A stretch of DNA of 64,000 bases, taken from assembly GCF_023078275.1 (NCBI RefSeq), contig NC_062990.1, forward strand, positions 10,741,549 through 10,805,548, written 5' to 3'. The stretch comes from Leguminivora glycinivorella (taxonomy: Eukaryota > Arthropoda > Insecta > Lepidoptera > Tortricidae). This document shows positions 1 to 11,387 of this stretch, piece after piece. The notes under the pieces are model-generated. The model saw only the letters and a program-made list of their open reading frames with translations. It was not told the origin of the DNA and ran no database searches. Each line of letters opens with the position of its first letter. Within the stretch, counting starts at the first letter, position 1. Both the position numbers and the translations under genes were made by a program.

Positions 1-629
1 ATGAAAAATAAAGGGAATTTAAATTTATGAACTTGAAAGTTTCCAGCCATACAATTGTCCATACATAGTATGGAAAGTTTCCAAAGTTTTCCTATGTGAA
101 AATTTCAGAATTTTGGAAACTTTCCGTCGGCTTATCAGTAACAAACGTTTACGATAATATCCTTATCGTAGCTCTATCGCTGTTCCGTATTTGCGCGACA
201 GAGACAGCGACTCAATCAGCGTCTAGCGTCAACCATTGCCATTCAGCTAGGCCACCAGGATTCCCCTCTTGGGACAAAAAATAAAATTGACGATTTTTCC
301 TGAAATAAATCTAGTGTAACTGAGTAATGGCGGGGGGAAAATTATAAAACGATCTACGCTTTCAACGAGGATTTATTGCTACGACTGGGGATACTGTTTC
401 ATTCCCGTTGCAGAGTTTTTCTCTCTTTTGAACTAGTTATACATGAGCCCCGTGTTAAAATATGAGTTAAGAACTTCACTACAGCCTTTTCTCCCGGGGG
501 TTTGTAAAAGCCGGCTTTGGGAGATGGGTACAATAAAATTGTGGTGTGGGTGATGGACTAGCACACACACATTGTTTCTGAATAAAAAAAAAAAGTAACA
601 GACAGTTCAGACGTAACTATGGGAACAAA
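1..629. other. No gene seen; AT-rich sequence
   Basis: No coding region is supported. About 160-262 is a decayed match to the dispersed palindromic MITE seen better at 35731 and 54275 (shared words gcgcgacagag and gccattc). The rest shows no recognisable family. Confidence 0.4.
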
Positions 630-793
630 TCAAATTATTTTAACAAATATTTTGATTTGTGTTTTTAAGTAGTCACACTACTATATATAAATTAAAAATC
701 GAAATAAGATGTCATATATTAAAGAAAAAATTACGAGCACCACCAGTGGCGAAGGCTGGATTTTTTCTTTAATATATGACATCTTATTTCGAT
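630..793 (+). repeat. Dispersed repeat ending in a perfect 32-bp inverted repeat
   Basis: Arms 700-731 and 760-791 are perfect reverse complements of 32 bases around a 28-base loop. The left half (tgatttgtgtttttaagtag, then gaaataagatgtcatat) resembles sequence at 7345-7420 and, reversed, at 43300-43360, so this is one copy of a dispersed family. No coding content. Confidence 0.6.
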
Positions 794-1033
794 GAGACAG
801 TGCAGAATTATAACTAAAAACATCTGAATACTGAACGGATTTTCATGCGGGTATATAAAAAATAAAAATAAAATAAAAACCATTTACTTTGTTGTTGGTT
901 TGTCTTTGTATATGTATGATTTCGGCGAAATATGACGATATTTTACTAATCGAGTCGGACAAAATCCCGCTGGCTAAGAACTTTAATTGAAAACGCTGCC
1001 CGAACCGTTTGAGCTAAGTATAATGAGATAAGT

Positions 1034-1309
1034 ATGTTGATGAATGAGATGTCCCCCTATATGAGATCTACAGAAAACTACGCTATGGCGTATGTCTATG
1101 TTTTAAGGACACAACATTTTTATGCTGTTGCGGCTTGCTTAAACCTAGCTCAGACAATAACACGCGATCTTCGTGCCACCAAAGAGAATAACAAAACCGA
1201 TCTTACAAAAAAATGGGCAAGTCGGTTAGAGATTGCTCAATTTCTCGCCTTCACAGTAACAATGGGATCCTTTGAATTTTCAGCGACTTGGAAAATTACA
1301 ATATCATGA
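1034..1309 (+). CDS. Hypothetical 91-residue ORF, function unknown
   Basis: An ATG-to-stop frame whose middle part (residues about 25-75) has mixed protein-like composition, including RSTENYAMAYVYVLRTQHF. I recognise no domain, signal peptide or membrane segment. It has no visible splice partner and could be a transposon remnant or a chance ORF. Confidence 0.15.
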   Translation: MLMNEMSPYMRSTENYAMAYVYVLRTQHFYAVAACLNLAQTITRDLRATKENNKTDLTKKWASRLEIAQFLAFTVTMGSFEFSATWKITIS

Positions 1310-1394
1310 GCTTGTCGGCTATAATGAATGATAGATAATCATTGGAGCATTTGGAGCTCATTTTAGATGAAAGGAGAACGATTAGATTTACATA

Positions 1395-1560
1395 CATACA
1401 ATTAGGCCTGTATCCCATAAAGGGGTAGGCAGAACACATGAAACTACTAAAGCTTCAGTGCCACTCTTGACAAATAAGGAGTTGAAAGAAAACGAAACTG
1501 TGACATTGCAGTGACAGGTTGCCAGCCTCTCGCCTACGCCACAATTTAACCCAACGATTA
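1395..1560 (-). repeat. Dispersed repeat with ATAC tail (minus strand)
   Basis: Reverse complement of the family at 55290-55545: the words gtggcgtaggcgagaggc, caagagtggcactgaagc and ctgcctaccc are shared. The (tacata)n end is the element's 3' tail, suggesting a retroposed, SINE-like or LINE 3'-end sequence. Non-coding. Confidence 0.6.
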
Positions 1561-1754
1561 GATTTAAAGATAGAAACTCATTACCTCTATATTTTACTAT
1601 CTGAAAAAGGAAAAAATGTACCTGGTGTGAAAAAAATTACCAGGCTCTTCAGTCACCATGTACGTTTTTAGCCTCTTTGTGAATCCTGCAATAACAACTT
1701 AGGAGCGCTTGGATCCAATGAATTTAGAAATGATGCAAACTGGCGTTTCAAAAT

Positions 1755-2475
1755 GAAGCCTAGCGGTAAAAGTGTGTGATTATCAATCCGGAAATTGCGG
1801 GTTCAAACTCTGACTCGTAATACCAATCATAGTTTTTCGGAACTTAGAATAGAATAGAATAGAATATAATTTCTTTATTTGCCAGAATACGTATGGTGCA
1901 GGATGATAACAGGTTTTTATAAGTATCAGCAAATACATATATAACTCCGTATAGACAGATAAAGTCTAAGAAAAAAAAAACGTACCGTACAGAAAAAGGT
2001 ACGGTGGCCTAGATGGTATTACACCTTTGGGGTACGCTCAGCTATATGGCGCTAATATTAATATTTGACATTTTAACACATATCAAACTAAGAATATGCG
2101 CCAAATTGTCAAAACTGAGGTTCAAAAGTATTTAGCCTTTGTCAAGAGATGGCAGTCTATGCACTGTGATTACACATTTTACTTCGACTAACTCTCTATA
2201 ATACTCGATCCTCTTTGGTATTAGTATTCAGTCGAAAACACGACATGCAAATAATTGTGCTTTTGTACTTCATGTCATTTGATATTTTTCCAATTGCTTT
2301 TTGATGAAGGAAAACATCGTGAGGAAACGGGACTAATCGCAATGGCCTAGTTACAGTTTGGATTGGACAATCAGATGGCAGTCGCTTTCGTAAAAACTAG
2401 TGCCTACTCCAAAAAAACTAGGTGCCAAAGATGATCTCACGATCCCAGGCTCTTATGAGCCGTGGTCTATGGCTC
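1755..2475 (+). mobile_element. tRNA-derived SINE (family B), split by nested insertions
   Basis: The 5' tRNA-like part (1755-1848) has an A-box-like gcctagcggtaaaag and a B-box-like gggttcaaactctgac. The 3' body resumes at about 2260 (gtcatttgatatttt, gatgaaggaaaacatcgtg) and runs to about 2475. Comparison with the intact copy at 57722 shows that about 410 bases interrupt it. The exact insertion ends are not resolved. Confidence 0.6.
1849..2259. repeat. Sequence nested in the SINE: LINE tail plus dispersed repeat
   Basis: Begins with (gaata)n then ataatttctttatttgcc, which reads on the minus strand as a LINE 3' end with a pentameric tail. From about 1935 to 2220 it is a copy of a dispersed repeat (ggtacggtggcctagatgg; aaaactgaggttcaaaag) found also at 13905, 52320 and, reversed, at 54835. 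Confidence 0.55.
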
Positions 2476-2894
2476 TCACTCTAGAGAAGGAAAATAAGTA
2501 CGTCAGTTGATAGCAAAGATTTATTTTCCTCATATTCAAAGCTAAAAATAGCTAGTATGTAGTTCACACGCCATCAATATGCAGATCACATAACATATGC
2601 AAGTTATGCAACCAATGTCACATAGTTTACATTGAGCGCATAATGCTATACATGTAGGTACCTATGTACCTACGTACATATACATAGATGTGTTTGTACT
2701 AGGGCTGTTCTGAAATATTCTATTGTTGGCGAACATAAAATATTGGACGTCAATTGTTCGCTGGAGTTGGACCAAGGTAACTATGCAGCGGAATAACTTA
2801 CCCACTGAAAAATACATATAACGTAATGTCATCATTGGAGACTTCACATACACTACTTCAAAATTGTGGTATTCAGGTTTCCGTATGAGGCTTT

Positions 2895-2990
2895 TCAGTG
2901 TAGTGGTAAATAATCAAATGATATTCAAATTAAAAACTCATTGGTACGAGCTAGGATTTGAACCCGCGATTGAAAATTGGGCGCCATATA
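2895..2990 (-). mobile_element. SINE family B, 5' fragment
   Basis: On the minus strand it reads tcgcgggttcaaatcctagc (B-box region), then cgtaccaatgagtttt, matching the 5' part of the 57722 copy. The 3' body is missing. Confidence 0.55.
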
Positions 2991-3039
2991 CATATAAACG
3001 AACTCCTGCCGGCGGTTTCGCTCGCTTTAAATCCGAAAA

Positions 3040-3180
3040 TGCTTTAAATCTGAGCCTATGTCACTCTCCATCCCTTCAACTATCTCCAATTATAATATCA
3101 GGTCAATTCGTCGCTCTGATTTACCGTGAAAGACAAAGAAACAGACATACATTTTTTCATTTATATTATTAGTAAGAACG
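3040..3180 (-). mobile_element. Fragment of LINE-like 3' end (family C)
   Basis: Shares gtcactctccatcccttcaa and the flanking ctccgtttt/gtgaaagac words with the better copies at 4493, 17517, 42167 and 62577. It ends in tatattattagta. Non-coding; the ORFs crossing it are chance. Confidence 0.55.
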
Positions 3181-3313
3181 GACGGGACGGACGAGCGTGC
3201 ATACGTCTTGCAGCGTCGATTCAGGACACTTGTATTGAGCTGCAATTGTTTGATATGTACGCCGCACGCCCCGCCCCGCGGCACGCCCAATATGAGCGTA
3301 CACTGAGGACTAA

Positions 3314-3453
3314 CGCCGTGGCTTGCGTTGGCGACGGTCGCGCGATGGTCGCGCGACGGCCATGTGACGCATACGAAATCAAACCTTATCGATATGGAAG
3401 TATGAGACGCAACGGCGACGGTCGCGCGACTGTCGTCCACGCAAGACACGGCG
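3314..3453 (+). mobile_element. Palindromic MITE, 140 bp, copy 1
   Basis: Inverted ends beginning CGCCGTGGCTTGCG, with a GC-rich body of repeated gacggtcgcgcga words. It is flanked by TAA on both sides (3311-3313 and 3454-3456). A 3-bp TAA/TTA duplication is what PIF/Harbinger elements make, so I place it there by inference. ORFs crossing it are artefacts of the GC-rich palindrome. Confidence 0.8.
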
Positions 3454-3656
3454 TAACACTAACTCGTATCATTTTGATATGCCATTTATGTTTAAGTTGG
3501 CCTCCTTCCCTACTTATCATTCAGCCCTGCCCCGGTCATAACACGTATGCCGCCCTCGTAAACTTTACTACCCGTTTACTGTATACTTAGTGCATGCAAT
3601 ATTCAACATGGAAACAGGAAAGTTTATATAATATTAGCTATCTTTGATTTATTTTT

Positions 3657-3890
3657 AACCCCCGACGCAAAAACGACGGGTGTTATAAGCTTGACGTGTC
3701 TGTCTGTCTGTCTGTGTGTGCGTGTCTGTGGCGTCGTGGCTCCCGAACGGATGAACCGATTTAGATTTAGTTTTTTTTGTCTGAAAGCTGAGTTAGTCGG
3801 GAGTGTTCTTAGCCATGTTTCATGAAAATCGGTCGACTATGTCGCGGTCGGGGGTTTTTTCAAAATTTTAATTTTGTGGTTAGGTTATTA
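3657..3890 (+). repeat. TCTG-microsatellite dispersed repeat, copy 1
   Basis: Starts taacccccgacgcaaaaacg, carries a short TCTG tract, then gaacggatgaaccgatttag and catgtttcatgaaaatcggt, and ends ggttaggtta. Nine copies occur in the window in both orientations. No coding frame. The family is well represented in Lepidoptera, but I cannot name it. Confidence 0.75.
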
Positions 3891-3929
3891 ATTTGAATAG
3901 GAAGACGTTTGAGCACGATCACAATGGTA

Positions 3930-4255
3930 AGTTATGATGCGGTCTACGGCGGAGCACGCTTATATATGAGATACCTATTTATTCTTGCTTTAAAGAGACT
4001 TGGATTGTACTCGTGAGGAAACACAGACTCAGGCAGGGCATTCCACTCCTTAGCGGTTCTCAAAAGAAATGTTGAAGCTTAGTGCGTATTTTCGGAATAC
4101 TAACCGTGAAGCGATGCCGATGATCACCGTCTGGTGGTCCTATGGTAAAATGGGGACGGAGGAACAAGGTTGTGGTTCCTCGGCGCACTCTCCGAAATGT
4201 ATCCTGTAAAATTGATAATTTTCTATACAGTATGGACCTTGCCTGTACCACAGTA
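3930..4255 (-). pseudogene. LINE reverse-transcriptase C-terminal remnant
   Basis: On the minus strand, about 4080-3930 reads R-T-A-K-E-W-N-A-L-P-E-S-V-F-P, then a shifted frame with FKARINRYL, a motif typical of the C-terminal end of jockey/CR1-type LINE proteins. The same motif occurs at 61680-61800 (+). Frameshifts are needed, so it is dead. Confidence 0.5.
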
Positions 4256-4492
4256 TAATAAAGCCACTCAAACCTACATTAAAATTATATGGTGGTTCCA
4301 CTTCATTCCGCCTCCTAATGACCTATTCTTCTTCCTAACAAGAGAAATTTCTTGTTCAACGTAAGTAACTCGCCATTTTAGATCTACACAACCGACTACA
4401 AGGAACTTGTTTTTCATATTTATAAGAACCTTTCCATCAAACGTGTCCGTAAATAAATAAATATTACTTACACGGGCTATCCGTAAATACTT

Positions 4493-4734
4493 ACTTTTAA
4501 TATTATAAATGGGAAAGTGTGTGTCTGTTTGTTTGTCCGTCTTTCACGGCAAAACGGAGCGACGAATTGATGTGATTTTTTAAGTGGAGATAGTTGAAAG
4601 GATGGAGAGTGACAAAAGGCTAATGTTTATTTCTTTCTAACCCCCCACTTCCCTAAAATAGTGGGCGGAAGTTTGTGAAGCATTCCGCAATTTTCAAATT
4701 TAACGCGAGCGAAGCCGCGGGCAAAAGCTAGTTG
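4493..4734 (+). mobile_element. LINE-like 3' end (family C), full-length tail copy
   Basis: Runs from aatattataaatgggaaag through gtccgtctttcacggcaaaa and gtggagatagttgaaaggat to gcgagcgaagccgcgggcaa. This arrangement recurs seven times here. It looks like a non-coding 3' end of an RTE-type element or a derivative SINE; that assignment is inference. Confidence 0.6.
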
Positions 4735-5555
4735 TTACATAAATTGATTATGGCCGACGGTAAGCTCATGACCTCATGACCTACGTTGTGGGTACAGTCA
4801 ACAACACAGCTGTGAATACAGACAAAGTGACAAAAATATGTATACTGAACTTTTATTGCCTGTACATTGGTGTGTATAAATATTTTTGTCGGGTCCCCTC
4901 TATTTGGCATAAATTTAATTGTCCGAAACGATTTTCGCATAACAGACTTCGCATAATCGATTTTCAACGAATGTTAATTTGGCAGAAAATTTATTTGTCA
5001 TAATCTAAAATAATACGAATATTACTTTGTCTGAAAATAAGTTCGCATAATTTTGTTTACGCCGATTGTTTTTATGAATAAAATTGATTCGCATAATTGT
5101 ATTTGGCATCTTTCTTAATATAAGAATATCCACCCATACTATAAATGCTGTCAAGAGAGTCGTTTTGGTTAGGTTAGAACTGCGACCTCAACAAATACAA
5201 CATTTTGTCAAGAATTTCGGTTAGGTTAGGTTATAAGTGCAAGAATAATAATTATAGTAGTATTTCCTATGATAAAAATTCTGCGTGGTAAATTTCGACT
5301 AAACCATTCGGCGAATAACTATGCATGAAATATATTCGGACAAACAAAAATATGCCTAGACAAATTATGCGTAACTATACTATGCCATAACAGATTATGC
5401 GAAAGGTGAATTATGTCAATATAGATTATGCCAAAAATAATTTTTGATAATAAAATTATGCCAAAACAAGGGGAACCATTTTTGGCATTTTGTCTGTATT
5501 TACAGCTGTGTTGTTGACTGTACTCAGACACATAAGTATAAATAAAAATAACATT
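4735..5555 (-). mobile_element. SINE family A 3' fragment, split by the 732-bp element
   Basis: 4735-4795 (aattgattatggccgacggt ... gttgtgggtac) continues at 5520 (tactcagacacataagtata). The intact order is seen at 11420-11500. The element at 4792-5523 is inserted at the gggtactcag site. Confidence 0.55.
4792..5523. mobile_element. Palindromic element with shuffled-word interior
   Basis: Terminal inverted repeats of about 40 bases begin AGTCAACAACACAGCTGT and are flanked by GTAC on both sides; an offset TSD such as TAC cannot be excluded. The left half is a loose series of gcataat/ttggca/tgtc words, the right half their reverse complement (attatgcc). The middle (about 5160-5240) has ggttaggttagaactgcgac. 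No ORF spans it; transposition must rely on another element. Confidence 0.65.
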
Positions 5556-5694
5556 ATTCTTATTCGATTCGATCTTACGTACATTAGGATTAAGGCTCTC
5601 TTCTGATAGAAAGGTCTTTGTTTATTAAATATTTATATGAAGCTTTTACGAAGGAAAACCGCGTCTAAGAGACAATTGAATCGGATTACTGAAA

Positions 5695-6030
5695 ATGTCA
5701 AATGGATATACATTATACAGGGTGTATTTTGATAGCGGGTCAGTAAGGGCAGCTATGAGATCCCGTGGTCCTACGCGAAAAAGGTCTAAGGAGACCTTCC
5801 TTCGATTTCAGATTGATGAAAAATGGCATTTACAGACTTTGGAAAAAACATACAGGGTGCGAGAAAAAGAGCATTTTGTTTTTACTCCAATCGATCCCAT
5901 TCCTATCAAGTATCAAAAAGCTTGTATGAGACAAAAAAAAATTCCGGCTAGAAAAGTCATAAATCGCGGAAAACTTTTCCCATACAACTTGGATGAAAAA
6001 AATTTTTTTTTCACATGGTGTTTATTTTGA
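5695..6030 (+). CDS. Doubtful 111-residue ORF in repeat-like sequence
   Basis: An open frame from ATG to TGA, but it starts in tacagggtgtattttgatag and ends at catggtgtttattttgatg. These similar edge sequences suggest the whole stretch is a dispersed non-coding repeat. Composition is very Lys/Arg-rich and I recognise no domain. Confidence 0.12.
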   Translation: MSNGYTLYRVYFDSGSVRAAMRSRGPTRKRSKETFLRFQIDEKWHLQTLEKTYRVREKEHFVFTPIDPIPIKYQKACMRQKKIPARKVINRGKLFPYNLDEKNFFFTWCLF

Positions 6031-6119
6031 TGCCAATAGATTCTCTCTAATATCGCATTATCATCATTATATTCAATATTAAGCCTGTGTCGAGAGATGG
6101 CAGTCTACACCGTGTTTCA

Positions 6120-6799
6120 CTTAACACTAAAAACCTGAAAACCGTTTGTTCAGAATCGAGAGTAGAATCGATTGAGCTATATCTTGATGGGGGTAATATT
6201 TTTATTTAAATTAGTGTTATTAGTTATTTTTACGTGCCTATTCTATTGTATTCGTAATACAACATTGTGTATATCGCATTGCTAGAGGTTGTTTACCTTT
6301 TTCAGTATTTAGGGGTATTACTGGCTGGTTACTTGGACGATTTTTTTTCCGCTACGAGTTTGACGTTGTTTGTCACTTTAATCTTAATGTTTGTCATAAG
6401 TGACAAGCTCTTGGCCGGTTTTTAGTTTACTACTTTTTCGATCACATAGTTCCAATTAACCCCCTCGTTCGAGGGCTATCGAACCTTCTCGAAAGGATAA
6501 ACGTGTGGAAATAAACTCTCAACATTTAACCTGTTCTGAATCATCTTGTTTGATCTCTTAAGGCTTTACTTGCACGAGGCGGCCGAAAATAACTTTTGGA
6601 GGTAATTGACAGAATGAAGCAATTTTCCCGTAAGTATGAAATAAAATATGACGTATATTTCAGATATTAATATTGCTTTAGTTCAGATTTTTTTTCCTTG
6701 TGTCATGGGCGTTTTCTATGCATCTAAGTAGGTATTATAAATTATAATACATATTAACATATATATCTGAGCGACCGAGCTTCGCTCGGTTCTATTTTT
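6120..6799. other. No gene seen
   Basis: AT-rich sequence. About 6065-6120 holds a fragment of the dispersed repeat of 1935-2220 (gagagatggcagtcta). About 6395-6425 resembles the end of the TCCG repeat family (agctcttggccggttttta). Nothing else is recognisable. Confidence 0.35.
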
Positions 6800-7216
<417 letters not shown>

Positions 7217-7259
7217 ATTATATCACGTCTTTGGATAAAAAAAAAACTCTTATAAATAC

Positions 7260-7440
7260 AAAAAAAAATCAAAAACCTGCGTTGGGCCTACGAACATAAG
7301 ACCTACCTCTTACGACTGAGCTACGCGGAGCCATGCGCGGTCGGCGAAAATAGTTTAATTTGTATTTTTAGTAGACACTATTTTAACTATAAACTGAAAT
7401 AAATGTCATATACAAAGAAAAAGTGACCAAGGCCTCCAAG
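7260..7440 (-). repeat. tRNA-like sequence and dispersed repeat fragment
   Basis: The minus strand of about 7275-7335 reads cgcgtagctcagtcgtaaga (A-box-like), then gttcgtaggcccaac (degenerate B box), so it is tRNA-derived, not a functional tRNA. 7345-7420 is the family also seen at 630-731 (ctgaaataaatgtcatatac). Confidence 0.45.
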
Positions 7441-7669
7441 TCCATCCAGCTTTGAACACTTCAACTTCACATTTCAACTTTTATACTATTTTGTACATCG
7501 GAACAGCGAGCGGATATTACAACATACATTGAAGGATATTAGGTCATTCTATCCAAAAATGCATGTGTTATTATCAGTGTGTGCATGAAAACATGAGGCA
7601 ATTAGGTACGATCTGCTGGCGCGTGAATAAAATAGATTAGTGAGATAAACGCGATTCGTACACTCTGAC

Positions 7670-7870
7670 GCATTATTAAAATTAATAAATAATCTTTATT
7701 TACATGAAACTATTTACATAATTATATAAGAAACTAAGACTAAACTTAAAAGCTAGCTAATGTCTAAAATAGACCCTTGAGGCATTGTACCAAGGATACT
7801 GGCGACATTTCCTGGCTGTATCGCAATACGTTGTGCGAGGAAGTCGCCAGCCCTTCGGTCACCATTTTCA
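7670..7870 (-). mobile_element. LINE 3' end fragment
   Basis: Reverse complement of 9478-9770. On the minus strand the frame AQRIAIQPGNVASILGTMPQ is followed by a stop and then by the 3' tail with aataaagattatttatt. It is probably a 5'-truncated LINE end; the clade is not resolved. It supplies the empty site for the MITE at 9543. Confidence 0.55.
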
Positions 7871-8714
7871 AAAGTACATTTTTTGGGAAGCATAACTAAA
7901 TTTTATGACAGGTTTTAAAATTCAGATATAATATTTATAAAATAAATATAAATTCTAAAATAACACGATCTTTCATATACAAGAAGAACATTGAGTGTTT
8001 TTATTTTTCTAACATATAAATGCCCGGTACCCTGCTTACTCCTTTTGGAAATACTTGTGTGACTTCACAACATCATCATGGGTCGGGGGACATCGTAGAC
8101 ATGTTTATAATATTAAAACTACTATCCAGAAGAAACGATCCTTGAGTTTATTTCGATTTCCTCACTGTGTCTAATTTATCTACCATGGTCCATGAACAAA
8201 AGATTAGACATAACTTTGATCTTTCGTACAAAAACGATTTAATACTGGACTGACAAAGTCCATACAAAAAAGCGTAAACCTGAAATGTATGGGTCTTTTA
8301 GGCTTAAAACTAGATGGCGCTGTTCGCAGCTTGGAAGTGGCCATAATCATATTTTCCCCAAATATTTTTGCGTGTTTTTACGTTTTGTAAAAACAAATAT
8401 GACATTTCTTTATTTTAAAATCATGGTATCACGTCAATACATATTTAAAAATAAATATTTGTAGGCAACATCAGTGTAGTTATGATAATATTTAATAGGT
8501 GGCGCTAAAAAATCGAGGTACGATTCTTAGTATAAAGTATGTAAAATTGTAAATCCTATATAAATAATCCTCGCTTCGTGCAATCAAAAAGTTTTGATCA
8601 CTTTAATACCTCTTCAAAAGCCAAGCTGATTTTAATGTACCATTAACATCCGAACAGAATATCGATAACCGATCTTAAGTGTAAATATACTAGCGATAGT
8701 CATCCTCCTTGCGT
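7871..8714. other. No gene seen
   Basis: AT-rich sequence with no supported ORF, splice pair or repeat that I can name. Confidence 0.35.
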
Positions 8715-8975
8715 TATCCCGGCATTTGCCATGGCTCATGGGAGCCTGGGGCCCGCTGTACCAACTAATCACAAGATTTGGCGTAGGAGACGAAAAGCCA
8801 CTGCCATCTGACCTTCCGACTCGAAGGGTAACTAGGCCTTATTGGAATTAGTCCGGTTTTCTCACGATGTTTTCCTTCACCGAAAAGCGACTGGCAAATA
8901 TCAAATGACATTTCGCACATACGTTCAGAAAAACTCATAATTGGTACAAGCCGGGGTTCGAACCATGTAAGTACA
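8715..8975 (-). mobile_element. SINE family B
   Basis: Nearly full-length minus-strand copy: 3' body gggagcctggggcccgctgt at the left, then gtccggttttctcacgatgt and the tRNA-like end (gccggggttcgaac) at the right. The A-box half is decayed. Confidence 0.7.
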
Positions 8976-9212
8976 ATCAAATCCTAGATTTATTCAACCT
9001 ATTGTGTTGTTTAAGAATTTTACGATACATCAAAAGTCTAGACATTTCCATTCAGAGGACCACCAGAGGACAAATAATACATACCTAATTACAATTGAAG
9101 GATTTTTACATATATTTTCGGAATATCTTATTTTTCATGACGAGCATAAAATGTGTTGAAAAGGGCCTTGTTGAGGTTGTATGTTCCGCAGTAATAAACC
9201 GCCACCTTTACT

Positions 9213-9416
9213 CCCGTGGGTGTCGTAGAAGTCGACTGTGCGATTTGGGTTCGATTTTAGTCTCCCGTGGGTATCGTAGAAGTCGACTGTGCGATTTGGG
9301 TTCCATTTTTGTCTCCCGTGGGTGTCGTAGAAGTCGACTGTGCGATTTGGGTTCCATTTGAGTCTCCCGTGGGTATCGTAGAAGTCGACTGTGCGATTTG
9401 GGTTCCATTTTAGTGT
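9213..9416 (+). repeat. Tandem repeat, four 51-bp units
   Basis: Four near-identical units starting at 9213, 9264, 9315 and 9366 (cccgtgggtatcgtagaagt, then cgactgtgcgatttgggttc). The unit is an internal piece of the dispersed repeat at 55290-55545. The small ORFs on both strands are repeat translations. Confidence 0.85.
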
Positions 9417-9477
9417 GGAAAATAAAATAAAATTTCACAGTTTCGGTGCAGGTCGCTCTTTATAAATATATATTATC

Positions 9478-9770
9478 GCCAGTATCCTTGGTACAATGCC
9501 TCAAGGGCCTATTACACTAGCTAGCTTTTAAGTTTAGTCTTACGCCGCGGCTTGCGTGGGCGACGGTCGCGCGATGGTCGCGCGACGGCGATGCGACGCA
9601 TACGAAATCAAACCTTATCGATATGGAAGTATGAGACGCGACGGCGACGGTCGCGCGACCGTCGCCCACGCAGGACACGGCGTTAGTTTCTTATTTAATT
9701 ATGTAAATATTTTCAGTAATTTATTATTGAAAAAAAAAAAATATACATTTTTCTAATAACATTTTTCTAC
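9478..9770 (+). mobile_element. LINE 3' end fragment interrupted by a MITE
   Basis: Matches 7670-7870 in reverse: gtatccttggtacaatgcct, then agcttttaagtttagtctta. It resumes after the MITE as gtttcttatttaattatgta and ends in an A-rich tail. Confidence 0.65.
9543..9682 (+). mobile_element. Palindromic MITE, 140 bp, copy 2
   Basis: Same family as 3314-3453. It is flanked by TTA on both sides (9540-9542, 9683-9685), and the uninterrupted LINE copy at 7670-7870 carries a single TTA at this site. This supports a 3-bp TWA target duplication. Confidence 0.85.
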
Positions 9771-11387
9771 GACATACAGCTGACTGTACGTGTCTGTTGC
9801 CCGAAGATGACGTTATCTTCTAAAGTTCATTTCTAAAACGACGTATATCTATTGTATTTTATAAGCACATACGACCTTTTTACTGATAATTATCTTATCG
9901 TTTCACCGGATTTCAGTTAGCCAGTTGTTTACTTTCGCAGCTCTATGTTATTGTAATATAGCCTTAATGACGTGGTAATAAGGTGTTTTGGTTTGTGAGA
10001 TATTTAGCTACTGTTTTAGATATGGGTTTTGTAATTATTAATAAGTGACATTTTCGATTAAAACGTACATTGTTGTTTACTATGAGGCGTAAAATACACA
10101 CGGGCGGCGACGGACGTGGGGCGTGGAGCGGACGCCTGCGCCGCGTCCCTTGAGTGTAATTTAAAAAAACGTCTCAGTATGCCTAATCGATAATGGGGTC
10201 TGCTTTCATAATACATAGAAATACATGTTTTTATTGATTTCCGTTAACTTTAAGGGAAGCTTCTTTAGGTTATTTTATTAGGAGCCTGCTGTGTCCCACT
10301 GCTGGGCAAAGGCCTCCTCCTCTTTAGGTTAATTACAATTAATGTATCTAAGAAACTAGAATCTTAACTCTTACTGTTATCGTTTATCACATTTAAAAAA
10401 TGATTTTATTTCAGACAAACAAGGTGGAGTCCATATTTTGTTAGTATAATTTAACCTAAAACATAAAACTATGGTTAACTTAAGGCTGCTTTCGAGAAAT
10501 ACGTCAAAATAATGTAATATTGATAGTTTTAGTCGGTGAAATACTACACTTTACGTTATCCAATACATATATTTCAATTAGAGCATCTTATCATATTGAT
10601 TCTTATTAGACTGGATTTTAGAAAACTAACTCAGTAAATTAATTATGATTTTTTCTCTGATACACGTTTAGGAAAACCCGCGTATAGCGCTGGATTAGTC
10701 GATCTTATTTGTAAAATTTGGACAATTTAAAATACTGAAACTGGTAAATTTATAATACGTATATCCTGTACTACAAACGTCTCAGACTACATTTTTATTA
10801 TAAGGTTTTAAAAAAGAGTAAACAAGGCTAAGACGAATGCAATTTTTTTCAGAAATTACCTAAAATTAAGTGACAATTTCTTCGAAAATCTACATCACAT
10901 CGGAGTTATTTTCATACAAAATTAATCTTCAACGTTTACTAAAATTGCTCTTATGCCTTAGTGATTATAAATTTCTATTATATATTTTTGGCAATTTTTT
11001 GAAAACAAGCCTTCCCCGTCACAATTATTGCCACTTCTGGACATTTTCTCATATTTTGTTAGACTAAGTAGAAAAAGTCCTATAATATGTTATATATTTG
11101 TAACCTACTCGGAAAGCTCTTTAAATTGATACCACACACGGTATGATTAAGCGCTCGGTTGCGATTTCATTATTTTTCACATGAAAGCCCTCTTAAAATA
11201 ATCTCAAATAACTAACTTAGATAAGGTACTAGAGATAAGCGGAGAGAGGACAAGTGCCTTATGAGACCACTGTCCCATCTCTCAGCAACTACGCAAAAAA
11301 TAAATGTAATGGTTCAATAAGTGTAGTACGACCTTAAAACTTCCTAGTATTATTACGACATGCGCCGTCAGATACTTGTCACGAACT
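9771..11387. other. No gene seen; one short LINE insertion
   Basis: Mostly AT-rich unique-looking sequence. 10095-10155 is a GC-rich patch (gggcggcgacggacgtgggg) without a supported frame. The only identified element is at 10273-10320. The 10870-11067 ORF is Leu/Phe-rich and has no support. Confidence 0.35.
10273..10320 (-). mobile_element. 48-bp 5'-truncated LINE end
   Basis: The core gtcccactgctgggcaaagg is the antisense of a LINE protein end (AQQW-type). It is flanked by an 11-base direct repeat TCTTTAGGTTA at 10262-10272 and 10321-10331, so it is a complete, extremely short retroinsertion. Confidence 0.7.

Noticed and set aside
3090..3590. Opposing Arg/Ala-rich ORFs of 119 and 154 residues
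   Set aside because: They are created by the GC-rich 140-bp palindromic MITE; equivalent ORFs occur at its other copies.
5160..5240. Telomeric TTAGG repeats (ggttaggttagg)
   Set aside because: Only two or three units, located inside dispersed elements; the same words end the TCTG family.
9213..9416. CRISPR-like array
   Set aside because: The units are directly contiguous with no unique spacers, in a eukaryotic context.
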